A stretch of 64,000 nt of DNA from Pelagimonas sp. Lineage in GTDB: Bacteria; Pseudomonadota; Alphaproteobacteria; Rhodobacterales; Rhodobacteraceae. This document shows positions 35,840 through 44,516 of the stretch, piece by piece. Numbering within the stretch: position 1 is the first letter of the stretch; every line of letters starts with the position of its first letter. The notes under the pieces are model-generated. The model was not told the DNA's origin, did no database searches, and saw nothing but the letters and a program-made list of their open reading frames with translations. The stretch spans positions 1 to 64,000 of the forward strand of contig JAOARX010000033.1 of assembly GCA_025210345.1 (NCBI GenBank). The letters are read 5' to 3'. Position numbers and translations under genes: made by a program.

Positions 35840-36382
35840 ATGTCTGAACTTACTCTTCTGGGCCTGAGTGGCTCACTTCGCAAGGCCTCGACCAACCGCC
35901 TGTTGATGCATGAGGCGGCCAAGCGCTTCTCCCCCACCCATTTCATCGAAGCCAATCTGCGTCTGCCTTTGTATGACGGCGATCTGGAAGAGGCCAACGG
36001 CATTCCCGCAGAGGTTCAGACCCTCGCGGATCAGATCAAAACCGCGGATGCGGTGATCGTTGTGACGCCGGAGTACAATAAGATGATCTCGGGTGTGTTG
36101 AAGAACGCGCTGGATTGGGTCAGCCGCGTGCCGGGAGGCGTTTGGGCCGACAAACCTGTTGCCGTCCTGTCAGCGACCGCCGGGCGCTCTGGAGGTGAGC
36201 AAACCCAAGCCACCGCCCGTCACGCCCTATTGCCGTTCCAACCGCGTTTGGTTGTCGGGCCAGATGTTCTGGTTGGGGCCAATTATGAGCAATGGAACGA
36301 CGCGGGTGAACTGACGAATGACCGCTATCTGGCCGCGATTGATGGGCTGATGGCCAAGCTGAAATCCGAGGCGACCCGCTAA
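35840..36382 (+). CDS. NADPH-dependent FMN reductase family protein
   Basis: A 180-residue flavodoxin-fold oxidoreductase (ChrR/azoreductase type). Seen are the phosphate loop GLSGSLRKASTNRLL, the conserved TPEYNKMISGVLKNALDW, and the central AVLSATAGRSGGEQTQ. It may reduce quinones or chromate using NAD(P)H. TAGGAG lies ahead of ATG 35840. The stop overlaps the converging VOC gene by four bases. Confidence 0.9.
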   Translation: MSELTLLGLSGSLRKASTNRLLMHEAAKRFSPTHFIEANLRLPLYDGDLEEANGIPAEVQTLADQIKTADAVIVVTPEYNKMISGVLKNALDWVSRVPGGVWADKPVAVLSATAGRSGGEQTQATARHALLPFQPRLVVGPDVLVGANYEQWNDAGELTNDRYLAAIDGLMAKLKSEATR

Positions 36383-36777
36383 AGCGGCTGCGCGATCTCG
36401 ATCAGGTTCAGATCGGGGTCGCGGATATAGATCGACAGGATTGGCCCGCTGGCCCCTGTCCGCCGGACGGGCCCCTCTTCGATCTCGATCATGTGTTTTG
36501 TCAGGTGATCTTGCCAGGCGTCCACGGGAAGATCTGTGAGAAAACACAGATCCGCGCTGCCGGGTGTGGGGGTCTGGGATTTCGGGTCGAACTCTTGCCC
36601 GGCCTGATGCAGATTGATCTTTTGCGTCCCGAACTTCAGCGCCCAACGGGTGCTGCCGTCTGCGGGCTGAAAGGCCTCGGGCGTCATGCCAAGGATGTCG
36701 TGATAGAATTGGCAGGTGGCTTTTAGATCGGCGACGGTCAACACAAGATGATCAAGCGACTGGACGGCAGGAGACAT
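36379..36777 (-). CDS. VOC-superfamily (glyoxalase/bleomycin-resistance-like) protein
   Basis: A 132-residue two-module VOC protein: SLDHLVLTVADLKATCQFYHDILGM at the start (beginning at residue 7), then ADLCFLTDLPVDAWQDHL and IYIRDPDLNLIEI at the end, with a metal ligand set of His, Glu type. The substrate is unknown. ATG 36777 is preferred over in-frame codons further upstream that run into the divergent dehydratase gene. Confidence 0.85.
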   Translation of the reverse strand: MSPAVQSLDHLVLTVADLKATCQFYHDILGMTPEAFQPADGSTRWALKFGTQKINLHQAGQEFDPKSQTPTPGSADLCFLTDLPVDAWQDHLTKHMIEIEEGPVRRTGASGPILSIYIRDPDLNLIEIAQPL

Positions 36778-36807
36778 GACTGGAATAACCCTTGCAAGGA
36801 GAGGCCC

Positions 36808-37611
36808 ATGCAAGATGCCCAGATCAATGAGACCCGTCAAACCGATGTGATGGACGTGGCCCGCGCGCGTGCGCTTGAGGTGGCGTTGGGGCGGGATCCG
36901 GTTCTAGGGGATCAAAGCCCGCTGCCGCCCTTCTTTCACCAGATCTATTTCTGGGATGCGCAACCTCCCACGCGGTTGGGGCGGGACGGGCACCCCAAGG
37001 TGGGGCAGGGGCTTATCCCGGATATGGGCCTGCCGCGCCGTATGTGGGCGGGGGGTGAATTGACGTTTCATGCCCCCTTGCTGGCGGGCATCCCGGCCGA
37101 GAAACGCTCGGTTGTGGAAACCGCCACGCACAAACAGGGGCGCACAGGGCCTTTGGCCTTTGTCACGCTCAAACATGAGATCTGGCAGAACGGGCAACAC
37201 TGCGTGACCGAACGTCAGGATCTGGTCTATCGCCAAGACCCCGATCCCACCGCCCCGCGCCCCGTGGCCCCACAGGCGCCGGTGGACGAGACGCAGATCC
37301 AGAAGGAGGGCTTTGACGCCACCTTGCTGTTTCGCTATTCCGCGCTGACATTTAACGGCCACCGCATTCACTATGATCTGGATTATGCGCGCGACGTCGA
37401 AGGCTACAGCGGTTTGGTGGTCCATGGGCCGCTGTTGGCCCAGCGTCTTATGCTGATGGCAGAACAGACCGCGCCGGTGCAGCGGTTCCGCTTTCGCGCG
37501 GTTTCACCTTTGATGCATTTTGAGACAGCGTCGTTTTGTCGGAAAGGCGATCACATGTGGGTGCGCGGGCCGGATGGGCGGCAATGCATGTGGGCCGAGG
37601 TGACCGGCTGA
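36808..37611 (+). CDS. FAS1-like / MaoC-type dehydratase (HTD2 family)
   Basis: A 267-residue double-hotdog protein resembling HTD2-type 3-hydroxyacyl-thioester dehydratases and mesaconyl-C4-CoA hydratase-like enzymes. Landmarks are the N-terminal PLPPFFHQIYFWD, GLPRRMWAGGELTFHAPL, and the second-hotdog active site FRYSALTFNGHRIHYDLDYA with VVHGPLLAQ. CAAGGAGAGG precedes ATG 36808. The exact acyl-CoA substrate cannot be read from the sequence. Confidence 0.82.
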   Translation: MQDAQINETRQTDVMDVARARALEVALGRDPVLGDQSPLPPFFHQIYFWDAQPPTRLGRDGHPKVGQGLIPDMGLPRRMWAGGELTFHAPLLAGIPAEKRSVVETATHKQGRTGPLAFVTLKHEIWQNGQHCVTERQDLVYRQDPDPTAPRPVAPQAPVDETQIQKEGFDATLLFRYSALTFNGHRIHYDLDYARDVEGYSGLVVHGPLLAQRLMLMAEQTAPVQRFRFRAVSPLMHFETASFCRKGDHMWVRGPDGRQCMWAEVTG

Positions 37612-38304
37612 TCAGCAGCCCGTGCCGCGAATGATCACCTTGACGGTCTTCAAGATCACCTGAGTGTCGGTCAGGAAAGACAGTTTACGCAGGTAATCCG
37701 CATCAAATTCGGCGCGCTGGGCAAAACTGGATTCATTACGCACCGAGATCTGCCAGAACCCGGTGATCCCCGGGCGCAAGGCGTAATAGGCGGTGCCGGG
37801 ATAGATGTCCCGCTGGCAGGGCATCATCGGCCGCGGGCCAACCAACGACATATCGCCACGCAACACGTTCCAAAGCTGAGGCAATTCGTCAATCGAGGTC
37901 TTGCGGATGATGTGGCCGATTTTGGTGATGCGCGGGTCATTGCGCAGCTTTTGATCCCGATCCCATTCGGCACGGGCGGCAGGGTCATCGGCAAGATAGG
38001 CCTCAAGCAAACGGTCGGCGTTTGGCACCATGCTGCGCAGCTTGATCATCCGGAACCGACGTCCGTTTCGACCAACACGTTCTTGCATGTAAATCGGTGA
38101 GCGCCCGTCCATCGCGATCAGCGCCGCAAAGGTCATGACCAGGATGATGACAGATGGGGCGGCAAGCAGAACCAGAAATATGTCCAATGCGCGCTTAAAG
38201 AACGCCCGGTAAAATGAGGGCCTGCGCGGCGCGACACTGACGGCCTCGTCGATCAGGGCTTCCATTTTCGCCGTTGGCAGCGGTTGGCGAATGTGAAGTG
38301 TCAA
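37612..38304 (-). CDS. undecaprenyl-phosphate sugar-1-phosphate transferase (ExoY/WcaJ type)
   Basis: A 230-residue bacterial sugar transferase that starts exopolysaccharide repeat units on undecaprenyl phosphate. One membrane segment (about residues 41-64) is followed by the catalytic domain with MIKLRSMVPNAD, KTSIDELPQLWNVL and GDMSLVGPRPMM. The start is taken as TTG 38304 because GGGAGG lies 6 bases ahead; an in-frame start at 38379 is possible. It stands alone, separated from the glycan cluster at 43-53 kb, but could supply its first sugar. Confidence 0.85.
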   Translation of the reverse strand: MTLHIRQPLPTAKMEALIDEAVSVAPRRPSFYRAFFKRALDIFLVLLAAPSVIILVMTFAALIAMDGRSPIYMQERVGRNGRRFRMIKLRSMVPNADRLLEAYLADDPAARAEWDRDQKLRNDPRITKIGHIIRKTSIDELPQLWNVLRGDMSLVGPRPMMPCQRDIYPGTAYYALRPGITGFWQISVRNESSFAQRAEFDADYLRKLSFLTDTQVILKTVKVIIRGTGC

Positions 38305-39205
38305 AGTGACCTCCCACCCCCGCGGATACGCGGGCAATTGAACGCTATCACAGTCGGATTTTCCGTCAGAGGCCGCCAATTGCGCAGATACAATGCGGCG
38401 CCGGTTTCTGTTTCAAATCCACTCTGAACAAATCAGATATGCGATAACTTAACGAGTTTCTGTACCGTCCAGAACCGCCGCCAAACCCCCAAGGGCAACG
38501 ATACCGGTGCTACTGATTACACACCAACACACGGAACAAACCGTCTGTCTCTAACCGTTATGCCCGTCGTTGATGGCATGCGTCAACTGTGGCCATACGG
38601 GGAAAACGCCGCCTGAAAATCCTTTGATCATAATGGGCTGGCATTTCCGATCCATCGGGGTGATTCTTGTCCAAAGGACGCAATCAATGTGTTGCGACCG
38701 GGTGGGCAATGCGGATTTAAGGTGAAGATTTTTTGCAATTCGAGAACAATTGTATTGTTTCCATATTTGCGGCTTTACGGTCTTTTGGGGAAAGCTGCGT
38801 GCTGCCGTGCTTTGGTTGTGCGTTTAAATAAGGGGTTTCAGCAAGATTGGCCGAGCGAGAGCAGCGATGGGTCAATTTTATGTTGCGGTATTGGAAACAA
38901 TGAGGGCTGAGTTGGGCGCGCGTAGGTGAAAGAACTTGACCTGCGTCTGATTAAGGTGTCGCGGAACGGGAGGTGTCGGCCATGAGCGGAAACGCCGTCG
39001 ATGTGATCACGCAATGTTTCAATTGTTACCATTGCGTCAGACGCAGGCGTGATCAATCCGGCCATTTTTCTCGAATCGTAGAGCAACGCAGGGGTGTATA
39101 GCGTGTCAGATCGCCGGGATTGGGCGGATTGCGGCCTGCGGTGATTGAAAGCTGGGGGGGCTGCGGATATGTCCAAGGCAGAAAAGACGATAAAAGAGGC
39201 CCCTC
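38305..39205. other. 901-base region without a convincing gene
   Basis: This is the only long non-coding stretch. It is richer in A+T than the flanks, especially 38690-38850. It should hold the promoter of the leftward sugar transferase and that of the rightward rnd-lpt operon. A short dyad GTTGA / TCAAC is seen near 38569-38588. Open frames of 73 codons (38689-38910, plus) and 112 codons (38838-39176, minus) have no recognisable protein features. A regulatory RNA is possible but I cannot support one. Confidence 0.5.
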
Positions 39206-39820
39206 ATGGCGACACATCTCTACAAAGGCGACTTGCCCGATGGTCTGGATCTTGGACCGATGGTTGCGATTGACTGCGAGACGATGGGCCTGAACCCCAA
39301 TCGCGATCGTCTGTGTGTTGTGCAACTGTCCGGCGGTGATGGGAATGCCCATCTTGTGCAAATTGCCAAGGGCCAGACCGAGGCGCCCAACCTGTGCCGT
39401 CTTCTGACGGATGAAAAGGTGCTCAAGCTGTTTCATTATGGACGCTTTGACATTGCCGCAATGTATCATGCCTTTGGGGCGCTGACCGCGCCGGTCTATT
39501 GCACCAAGATCGCCAGCCGCATGGTGCGCACCTATACCGACCGTCATGGGCTTAAGGCGCTGACGCAGGAACTGCTGGGGGTGGATATTTCAAAACAGCA
39601 ACAATCCAGCGATTGGGGCGCGGGCACCCTGACCGAGGCCCAGATGGCCTATGCCGCCTCGGATGTGCTGCATCTTCATCAGTTGCGCGACGTATTGAAC
39701 CAAATGCTTGTGCGCGAAGGTCGCATGGAGCTGGCGCAAACCTGCTTTGATTTCCTGCCCACCCGTGCGCTGCTTGATCTGGAAGGCTGGCCCGATACAG
39801 ATATTTTTGCCCATTCGTAA
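39206..39820 (+). CDS. rnd: ribonuclease D-like 3'-5' exonuclease
   Basis: A 204-residue DEDD-type exonuclease. Exo I is AIDCETMGL with Asp23 and Glu25, Exo II holds FHYGRFDIAAM, and Exo III is AYAASDVLHL, which is of the DEDDy kind. It lacks the HRDC domains of full-length E. coli RNase D, so it is the short alphaproteobacterial form. It begins the run rnd-lptC-lptA-lptB, a conserved order in the group. Confidence 0.88.
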   Translation: MATHLYKGDLPDGLDLGPMVAIDCETMGLNPNRDRLCVVQLSGGDGNAHLVQIAKGQTEAPNLCRLLTDEKVLKLFHYGRFDIAAMYHAFGALTAPVYCTKIASRMVRTYTDRHGLKALTQELLGVDISKQQQSSDWGAGTLTEAQMAYAASDVLHLHQLRDVLNQMLVREGRMELAQTCFDFLPTRALLDLEGWPDTDIFAHS

Positions 39821-39829
39821 GGCTTCGTC

Positions 39830-40444
39830 ATGCGCCGGGATCAAGTGTATTCAAAGATTGTCACCGGGTTAAAGGTCACCCTTCCGCTTGTGGCGCTGGG
39901 TTTGTTGTCTTCGGTGTTCTTGTTGTCGCGCGCGCAGCGTACGGATCTGGATCTGACCTTTGCCGGGACGCTGGACGAAGGAGAGGTCGCCCAACAAGAG
40001 GTCAACGCCCCTTTCTACGCGGGCACGACATCGCAAGGGGATGTGGTGACAATCACGGCGCAAAAGGCAATCCCCCGGGAAGAGGGTCTGATCGCCGCCG
40101 AAGACCTGCGGGCGCAGGTGCGTCTTGTGGGGGGCGGGCGTCTTGTTGTGACGTCGCGCGGCGCAGAAATGCGTGAGCAGGACCAAAACCTGATGCTGCA
40201 AGGCGACGTCGAGATCGAAAGCACAACCGGTTATATCATGAACACCGAGGCGATGACCGTGCGCACAGACCGTGTCGAAGGGGAAAGCCACGGACCGGTG
40301 ACGGGTAAGGGCCCGGATGGCACGCTTGAGGCCGGTAAGATGCGCATCCAGCCGTTGGAAACCACCGAGGATGTGCAATTGTTGTTCACCGAAGGCGTAA
40401 AGATGGTATACGTCCTGCAACCATTAGAGAAAGATGATCCATGA
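39830..40444 (+). CDS. lptC: LPS export periplasmic anchor protein LptC
   Basis: A 204-residue bitopic protein with one N-terminal membrane helix (about residues 10-32: VTLPLVALGLLSSVFLLS) and a periplasmic beta-jellyroll. It receives lipopolysaccharide from the LptBFG transporter and hands it to LptA. It follows rnd by 9 bases and overlaps lptA through ATGA. Confidence 0.88.
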   Translation: MRRDQVYSKIVTGLKVTLPLVALGLLSSVFLLSRAQRTDLDLTFAGTLDEGEVAQQEVNAPFYAGTTSQGDVVTITAQKAIPREEGLIAAEDLRAQVRLVGGGRLVVTSRGAEMREQDQNLMLQGDVEIESTTGYIMNTEAMTVRTDRVEGESHGPVTGKGPDGTLEAGKMRIQPLETTEDVQLLFTEGVKMVYVLQPLEKDDP

Positions 40445-40944
40445 TCCGCGCATTGTTTTTTGCAGTTCTCACGATCTTTACCCCGGCGCTGGCCATGGCG
40501 CAGATGCAGGTGGCATTTGGCAACGATAAGCAAGACACGGATGCCCCTGTCGAAGTCACGGCCGACCAGCTTTCGGTGGATCAGAACGCAGGGACCGCGC
40601 TGTATTCTGGCAACGTTTTGGTGGTCCAAGACGAAATGCGTCTGGCCGCGCCGCGTGTGCTGGTCATTTATTCCGAAGAAAATTCCCGCGTGGAACGGCT
40701 TGAGGCCACCGGCGGTGTGACCATTGTCAGCGGGGATGATGCGGCGGAATCCCGGCGCGCGGATTATCATGTTCAAAAACGCGAAATCGTCATGGTTGGC
40801 GATGTTCTGTTGACCCAGGGCGCCAGCGCGCTGACGTCGCAGCGCATGGTGGTTTTCATGGATGATGGCACAGCGCAGTTGACCGGCCGCGTCAAAAGCG
40901 TGTTGCAAAGCAGCGATGAACCCCCTGCCGATGAGGGGCAGTGA
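40441..40944 (+). CDS. lptA: LPS transport periplasmic protein LptA
   Basis: A 167-residue protein with a signal peptide (residues 1-20, ending in ALAMAQ) and an OstA-like beta-jellyroll ([54 protein letters not shown]). LptA bridges the periplasm in LPS export. Its start overlaps lptC and its stop overlaps lptB. Confidence 0.92.
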   Translation: MIRALFFAVLTIFTPALAMAQMQVAFGNDKQDTDAPVEVTADQLSVDQNAGTALYSGNVLVVQDEMRLAAPRVLVIYSEENSRVERLEATGGVTIVSGDDAAESRRADYHVQKREIVMVGDVLLTQGASALTSQRMVVFMDDGTAQLTGRVKSVLQSSDEPPADEGQ

Positions 40945-41702
40945 TGGCCAAACCTGAGCTGACCGTGACCGAGGGCGCGTCCGGGCTTGTTGTGGATCAT
41001 CTGCGCAAGAGCTATCGCAAACGTGTGGTCATCCGCGATGTGACGCTTCGATTGGATCGGGGCGAAGTGGTTGCCCTGCTGGGTCCGAACGGATCGGGCA
41101 AAACCACGTCTTTTTATGCAATTGCGGGTCTTGTGAACCCGGAGAGCGGCAGCGTCACCATTGACGGGCGCGATGCGACCTATCTGCCGATGTATCGGCG
41201 GGCGCGCATGGGCATCGGCTATCTTCCGCAAGAGATGTCGATTTTCCGCGGCCTCAGTGTCGAAGACAACATCGCCGCCGTTCTGGACATTGCCGAAAAA
41301 AGCCGTCACCGACGCCGCGACCGGCTGGAAGAGCTGTTGGGTGAATTCTCAATCGAACATCTGCGCCGCGCGCCTGCAATGGCCCTGTCTGGCGGCGAAA
41401 GACGCCGTGTCGAAATCGCGCGCTGCCTGGCGGCGAACCCGAAATACCTGCTGCTGGATGAACCCTTTGCCGGGGTTGACCCCATCAGCGTCGGGGATAT
41501 TCGGCACCTTGTGTCCGATCTCAAGACCCGTGGGCTTGGGGTTTTGATCACCGATCACAACGTGCGGGAGACGCTCGAAATTGTCGATCGTGCCTATATC
41601 CTGCATGACGGTCAGGTGCTGATGTCGGGCACCCCCGAAGAGGTGGTGGAAAACGAAAACGTGCGCCGTGTTTATCTGGGTGACAGTTTCCGGTTGGGCT
41701 GA
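40944..41702 (+). CDS. lptB: LPS export ABC transporter ATPase LptB
   Basis: A 252-residue ABC ATPase: Walker [11 protein letters not shown]-loop [19 protein letters not shown], signature [15 protein letters not shown], Walker [13 protein letters not shown], switch [11 protein letters not shown]. These match LptB closely. ATG 40944 overlaps the lptA stop by one base (TGATG). The next gene is hpf, with no rpoN between them. Confidence 0.95.
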   Translation: MAKPELTVTEGASGLVVDHLRKSYRKRVVIRDVTLRLDRGEVVALLGPNGSGKTTSFYAIAGLVNPESGSVTIDGRDATYLPMYRRARMGIGYLPQEMSIFRGLSVEDNIAAVLDIAEKSRHRRRDRLEELLGEFSIEHLRRAPAMALSGGERRRVEIARCLAANPKYLLLDEPFAGVDPISVGDIRHLVSDLKTRGLGVLITDHNVRETLEIVDRAYILHDGQVLMSGTPEEVVENENVRRVYLGDSFRLG

Positions 41703-41957
41703 TCCTCTTGCGAAAAATCGACAGGAAATTCGCCTGTCGCGGGCACGGTTTCGATTGACTCTGCTGCGTATTCGTCGCTTGATGGATGTATGGCAACTTG
41801 TCTGTCTTCTGATCCGGTCAAAACCTCCCTTTGTTCAAAGGGTGGGTTTGGACAAGCCAAAGACAGCGGGGGCCCAACTTAGCCAAAATATCTGCAATTG
41901 CGTCGGGCCAATTCGCCCCGGCGGGATGTTTTGGTGGTCATAAGAAAGGACATACAT

Positions 41958-42521
41958 ATGCGCTATCAGATCACGGGTAAGCACATCGATATCGGTGACG
42001 CCTTGCAAACCCATGTGAAGGACGAACTGGGTGCGATACTCGAAAAATACGGCCAGCGACCTACGGACGCCACGGTCACCTTCTCAAAATCCGCGCATGA
42101 ATATGTCTGTGAAACCACCGTCCACCTGTCCAGCGGCCTGAATGCTTCGGCGAAATCGCATGAGACCGAGATTTACGCATCTTTCGATTCCTGCGCTGAA
42201 AAAATGGACAAACAGTTGCGTCGCTACAAGCGGCGCCTGAAGGATCACCACAAGGATCGCGCAGAGCCCGTTGAACATTTCGGCGCGGCATCCTATATCC
42301 TCGCCAGTGAACCGGATTCGGCCGAGGCCGAGCCGGAGACGCTTCAACCGATGGTCATCGCTGAGATGGAAACCAAAATTCCGTCGCTGACCGTAGGTGA
42401 GGCCGTGATGCAGATGGAGCTTGCCGGGGCACCCGTGCTGGTTTTCCGTAACGAGAAAAAGGATGGCGTAAACGTCGTGTATCGGCGCGATGACGGCAAT
42501 ATTGGCTGGATCGATCCGTAA
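41958..42521 (+). CDS. hpf: ribosome hibernation promoting factor, long form
   Basis: A 187-residue protein with an N-terminal S30AE domain (residues 1-105; MRYQITGKHIDIGDALQTHV, then HETEIYASFDSCAEKMDKQLRRYKRR) and a C-terminal S30AE_C domain (about 130-187, with VGEAVMQMELAGAPVLVFRN). The long form alone dimerises 70S ribosomes into 100S particles in stationary phase. AAAGGA precedes ATG 41958. It lies 255 bases after lptB, so it likely has its own promoter. Confidence 0.95.
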   Translation: MRYQITGKHIDIGDALQTHVKDELGAILEKYGQRPTDATVTFSKSAHEYVCETTVHLSSGLNASAKSHETEIYASFDSCAEKMDKQLRRYKRRLKDHHKDRAEPVEHFGAASYILASEPDSAEAEPETLQPMVIAEMETKIPSLTVGEAVMQMELAGAPVLVFRNEKKDGVNVVYRRDDGNIGWIDP

Positions 42522-42552
42522 CAGACCCAAACGCCGAGTGGTCAGGTATTTT

Positions 42553-43017
42553 ATGAAGTTCATAGATCTCCTCAAGCCTGAGGCCATCAAAGTTGTTTCT
42601 TCGGCATCGTCGAAGAAACGCTTGCTGCATGATCTCTCTGACCTGGCCGAGGCGGCCTATGGGCTCTCGGCTCAGGCCACTGTTGAGGCGTTGATGGAGC
42701 GCGAAACGCTGGGGCCCACAGGTGTGGGCCATGGTGTTGCCTTGCCCCATGCCCGCATCGCCAGTCTGGAAACCGTGACCGGGGCGTTTGTTCTGCTGGA
42801 AAAACCCGTCGATTTCGATGCGGTTGATCGCCAGCCGGTTGACTTGATCTTTGGGCTGTTTGCGCCCGCAGAGGCCGGGGTTGAGCATCTCAAGGCCCTG
42901 GCGCTGGTGTCGCGGACCCTGCGCGAGGCGTCTTTATGTGCCAAGCTGCGGGCGAACCCGGATCCGACCATGATCTACACGATCCTGACCGAATTCGAAT
43001 CTGTCAAAGCAGCCTGA
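42553..43017 (+). CDS. ptsN: nitrogen-PTS EIIA-like protein
   Basis: A 154-residue EIIA-Ntr protein. The phosphorylated histidine is His66 in VGHGVALPHARI. PtsN is the last acceptor of the nitrogen phosphotransfer chain and acts by protein binding. ATG 42553 follows hpf by 31 bases and the two are probably co-transcribed. A bidirectional terminator follows. Confidence 0.95.
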   Translation: MKFIDLLKPEAIKVVSSASSKKRLLHDLSDLAEAAYGLSAQATVEALMERETLGPTGVGHGVALPHARIASLETVTGAFVLLEKPVDFDAVDRQPVDLIFGLFAPAEAGVEHLKALALVSRTLREASLCAKLRANPDPTMIYTILTEFESVKAA

Positions 43018-43042
43018 TCAAACAAACGGACACATGGACCAC

Positions 43043-43070
43043 AAAGGCGCAGCATGGACTGCGCCTTTTG
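43043..43070. terminator. bidirectional intrinsic terminator between ptsN and the NodH-like gene
   Basis: A 10-base-pair stem AAAGGCGCAG / CTGCGCCTTT with a six-base loop. The plus strand continues in a T-run and the left arm begins with an A-run, so it can end transcription from both converging genes. Confidence 0.85.
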
Positions 43071-43076
43071 CGTTTC

Positions 43077-44507
43077 TCAGGCCCAATCAGAGAAGCCGAA
43101 CATCAGATAGTCGCGCTGATAGGCTTCGCGGGCGAGGGATTCGATCTGATCGTCATAGATTTCGGCCAGTGAATAGGGCGCATGATTGGGCACCGTTTCC
43201 GGATCGGGGGGCGCGGGATGGCCCACCTGCATCGCCATGGCGGGCAGATAGGCCTGCATTTCATCTTCGCGGATCACCATATCCGGTAGGGTGAAGTCCG
43301 ACATGCCCTGGATGCATTGCGCCTGGGTTGCCCAATGGCCATCGACACGGACGGCGGTCTGGCCGGACAGGTTGGCTTTGACCCAGGAAAGATAGGCGGT
43401 GAAAGCATCGCGATGGGCATTGGCATCATAGGCTTCGTCCGGCTCACCTTCGGGGATGGGCAGGTTGTGCGCGCGCCGCAGCGTTTTGCGAATGCCTTTG
43501 AAACTGCCCTTTTCGGTGGTCAGGATCTTGGAACAAAAGGCCTCATGTGCGCGGGCCAGCGGGTGACGAATGACCGTGAAACTGCGGTGGCCGGGGTGTT
43601 CCCGCTTCCAGCTGCGCAGGCTGCCTTGGTTGAAATCCTTGCGCAATTTGCTTTCCGACACCCCATCAAGCGCCGCAAGCCAGCGCCGCACCGCGGTTTC
43701 CGGGCCAGAGCGGATCGGCATGTACAGCAGGGGGGTTTCGGCGGCGGCGATATAGCTGGGCACAACCGGCCCCCTGCGCGGCTCAAAATTCGGGGTGCGC
43801 GACAGGTTGAAACGATCCAGCCGGGCCAGGGCCTGCTCCATCTCCGAAAAGTTCTGAACCTTCTCTGCGATGGGCTGGGGGTTTTGTTTTTTCAACGCGG
43901 TGTTGAGACTGTCCAATTCGGCATGCGCGCCCAGCCAGCGGGCCAATCCATTCATGACCGCCACGTCCTGCAGGTCTTCGTAGGCGACATAAAATGCTGT
44001 CTGGCCCGTGGTTTGCAGCGCGTTCAACAGTTTGACCTGAAACGCCTGCAGCGCGGCCATATGGGTTTCGAATTCCTGTGGGTCAAATACCGCTTGTCCG
44101 TCTTTGCGCCGTTTGACGTTGGTCAATTTCCATTGACCGGTCGCTTGGGCGATTTTCCAGCTGACATAGCTGTCGACAGGATTGCGCGTCAGGATGACCT
44201 TGCCGATTTTCGGATCTGCCAGCAAAGCGTCCAGAATGCGCGGATCATGGTCGTGAAAATAGCGAAATCCACCGATGCCATCGGGGGTTGCCAGCCGGAT
44301 CTGGTTGACCAGCCGCATCGGGTCAATTTCACGCTCTTCCTGGGTGATCCCCAGAATGTCTTCGGAATTGGGATAGCCGATGAAATGCGGGTTGAAGGCC
44401 TCTCCGTGACAGGTGATCCCGTCAAAGGCGTTCAGATTGGCCTCAAGGAAATTCGATCCCGTTCGCATTTCCGCAAAGACGACGAAGCAGTCGAAATTAT
44501 GAGACAT
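43077..44507 (-). CDS. NodH-like sulfotransferase with two sulfotransferase-type domains
   Basis: A 476-residue protein. The N-terminal half resembles NodH/Stf0 sulfotransferases: the phosphosulfate-binding loop is MRTGSNFLE at 14-22 and the 3'-phosphate site is ILTRNPVDSYVSWKIA at 105-120. The C-terminal half has its own 3'-phosphate-type motif FTVIRHPLARAHEAFCSKIL at 310-329, close to that of the Sulfotransfer_2 protein at 23112-23930, and a weak upstream loop YMPIRSGPETAVRRWL at 262-277. So it looks like two sulfotransferase folds in tandem. It follows a GT14 gene by 9 bases and is the last gene of the leftward glycan operon. Confidence 0.8.
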   Translation of the reverse strand: MSHNFDCFVVFAEMRTGSNFLEANLNAFDGITCHGEAFNPHFIGYPNSEDILGITQEEREIDPMRLVNQIRLATPDGIGGFRYFHDHDPRILDALLADPKIGKVILTRNPVDSYVSWKIAQATGQWKLTNVKRRKDGQAVFDPQEFETHMAALQAFQVKLLNALQTTGQTAFYVAYEDLQDVAVMNGLARWLGAHAELDSLNTALKKQNPQPIAEKVQNFSEMEQALARLDRFNLSRTPNFEPRRGPVVPSYIAAAETPLLYMPIRSGPETAVRRWLAALDGVSESKLRKDFNQGSLRSWKREHPGHRSFTVIRHPLARAHEAFCSKILTTEKGSFKGIRKTLRRAHNLPIPEGEPDEAYDANAHRDAFTAYLSWVKANLSGQTAVRVDGHWATQAQCIQGMSDFTLPDMVIREDEMQAYLPAMAMQVGHPAPPDPETVPNHAPYSLAEIYDDQIESLAREAYQRDYLMFGFSDWA

Positions 44508-44516
44508 CCAAAGGCC

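Noticed and set aside
38689-38910. A 73-codon frame in the long intergenic region
   Set aside because: It has no ribosome site, no similarity I recognise, and codon usage unlike its neighbours. The 112-codon minus-strand frame at 38838-39176 fails for the same reasons.
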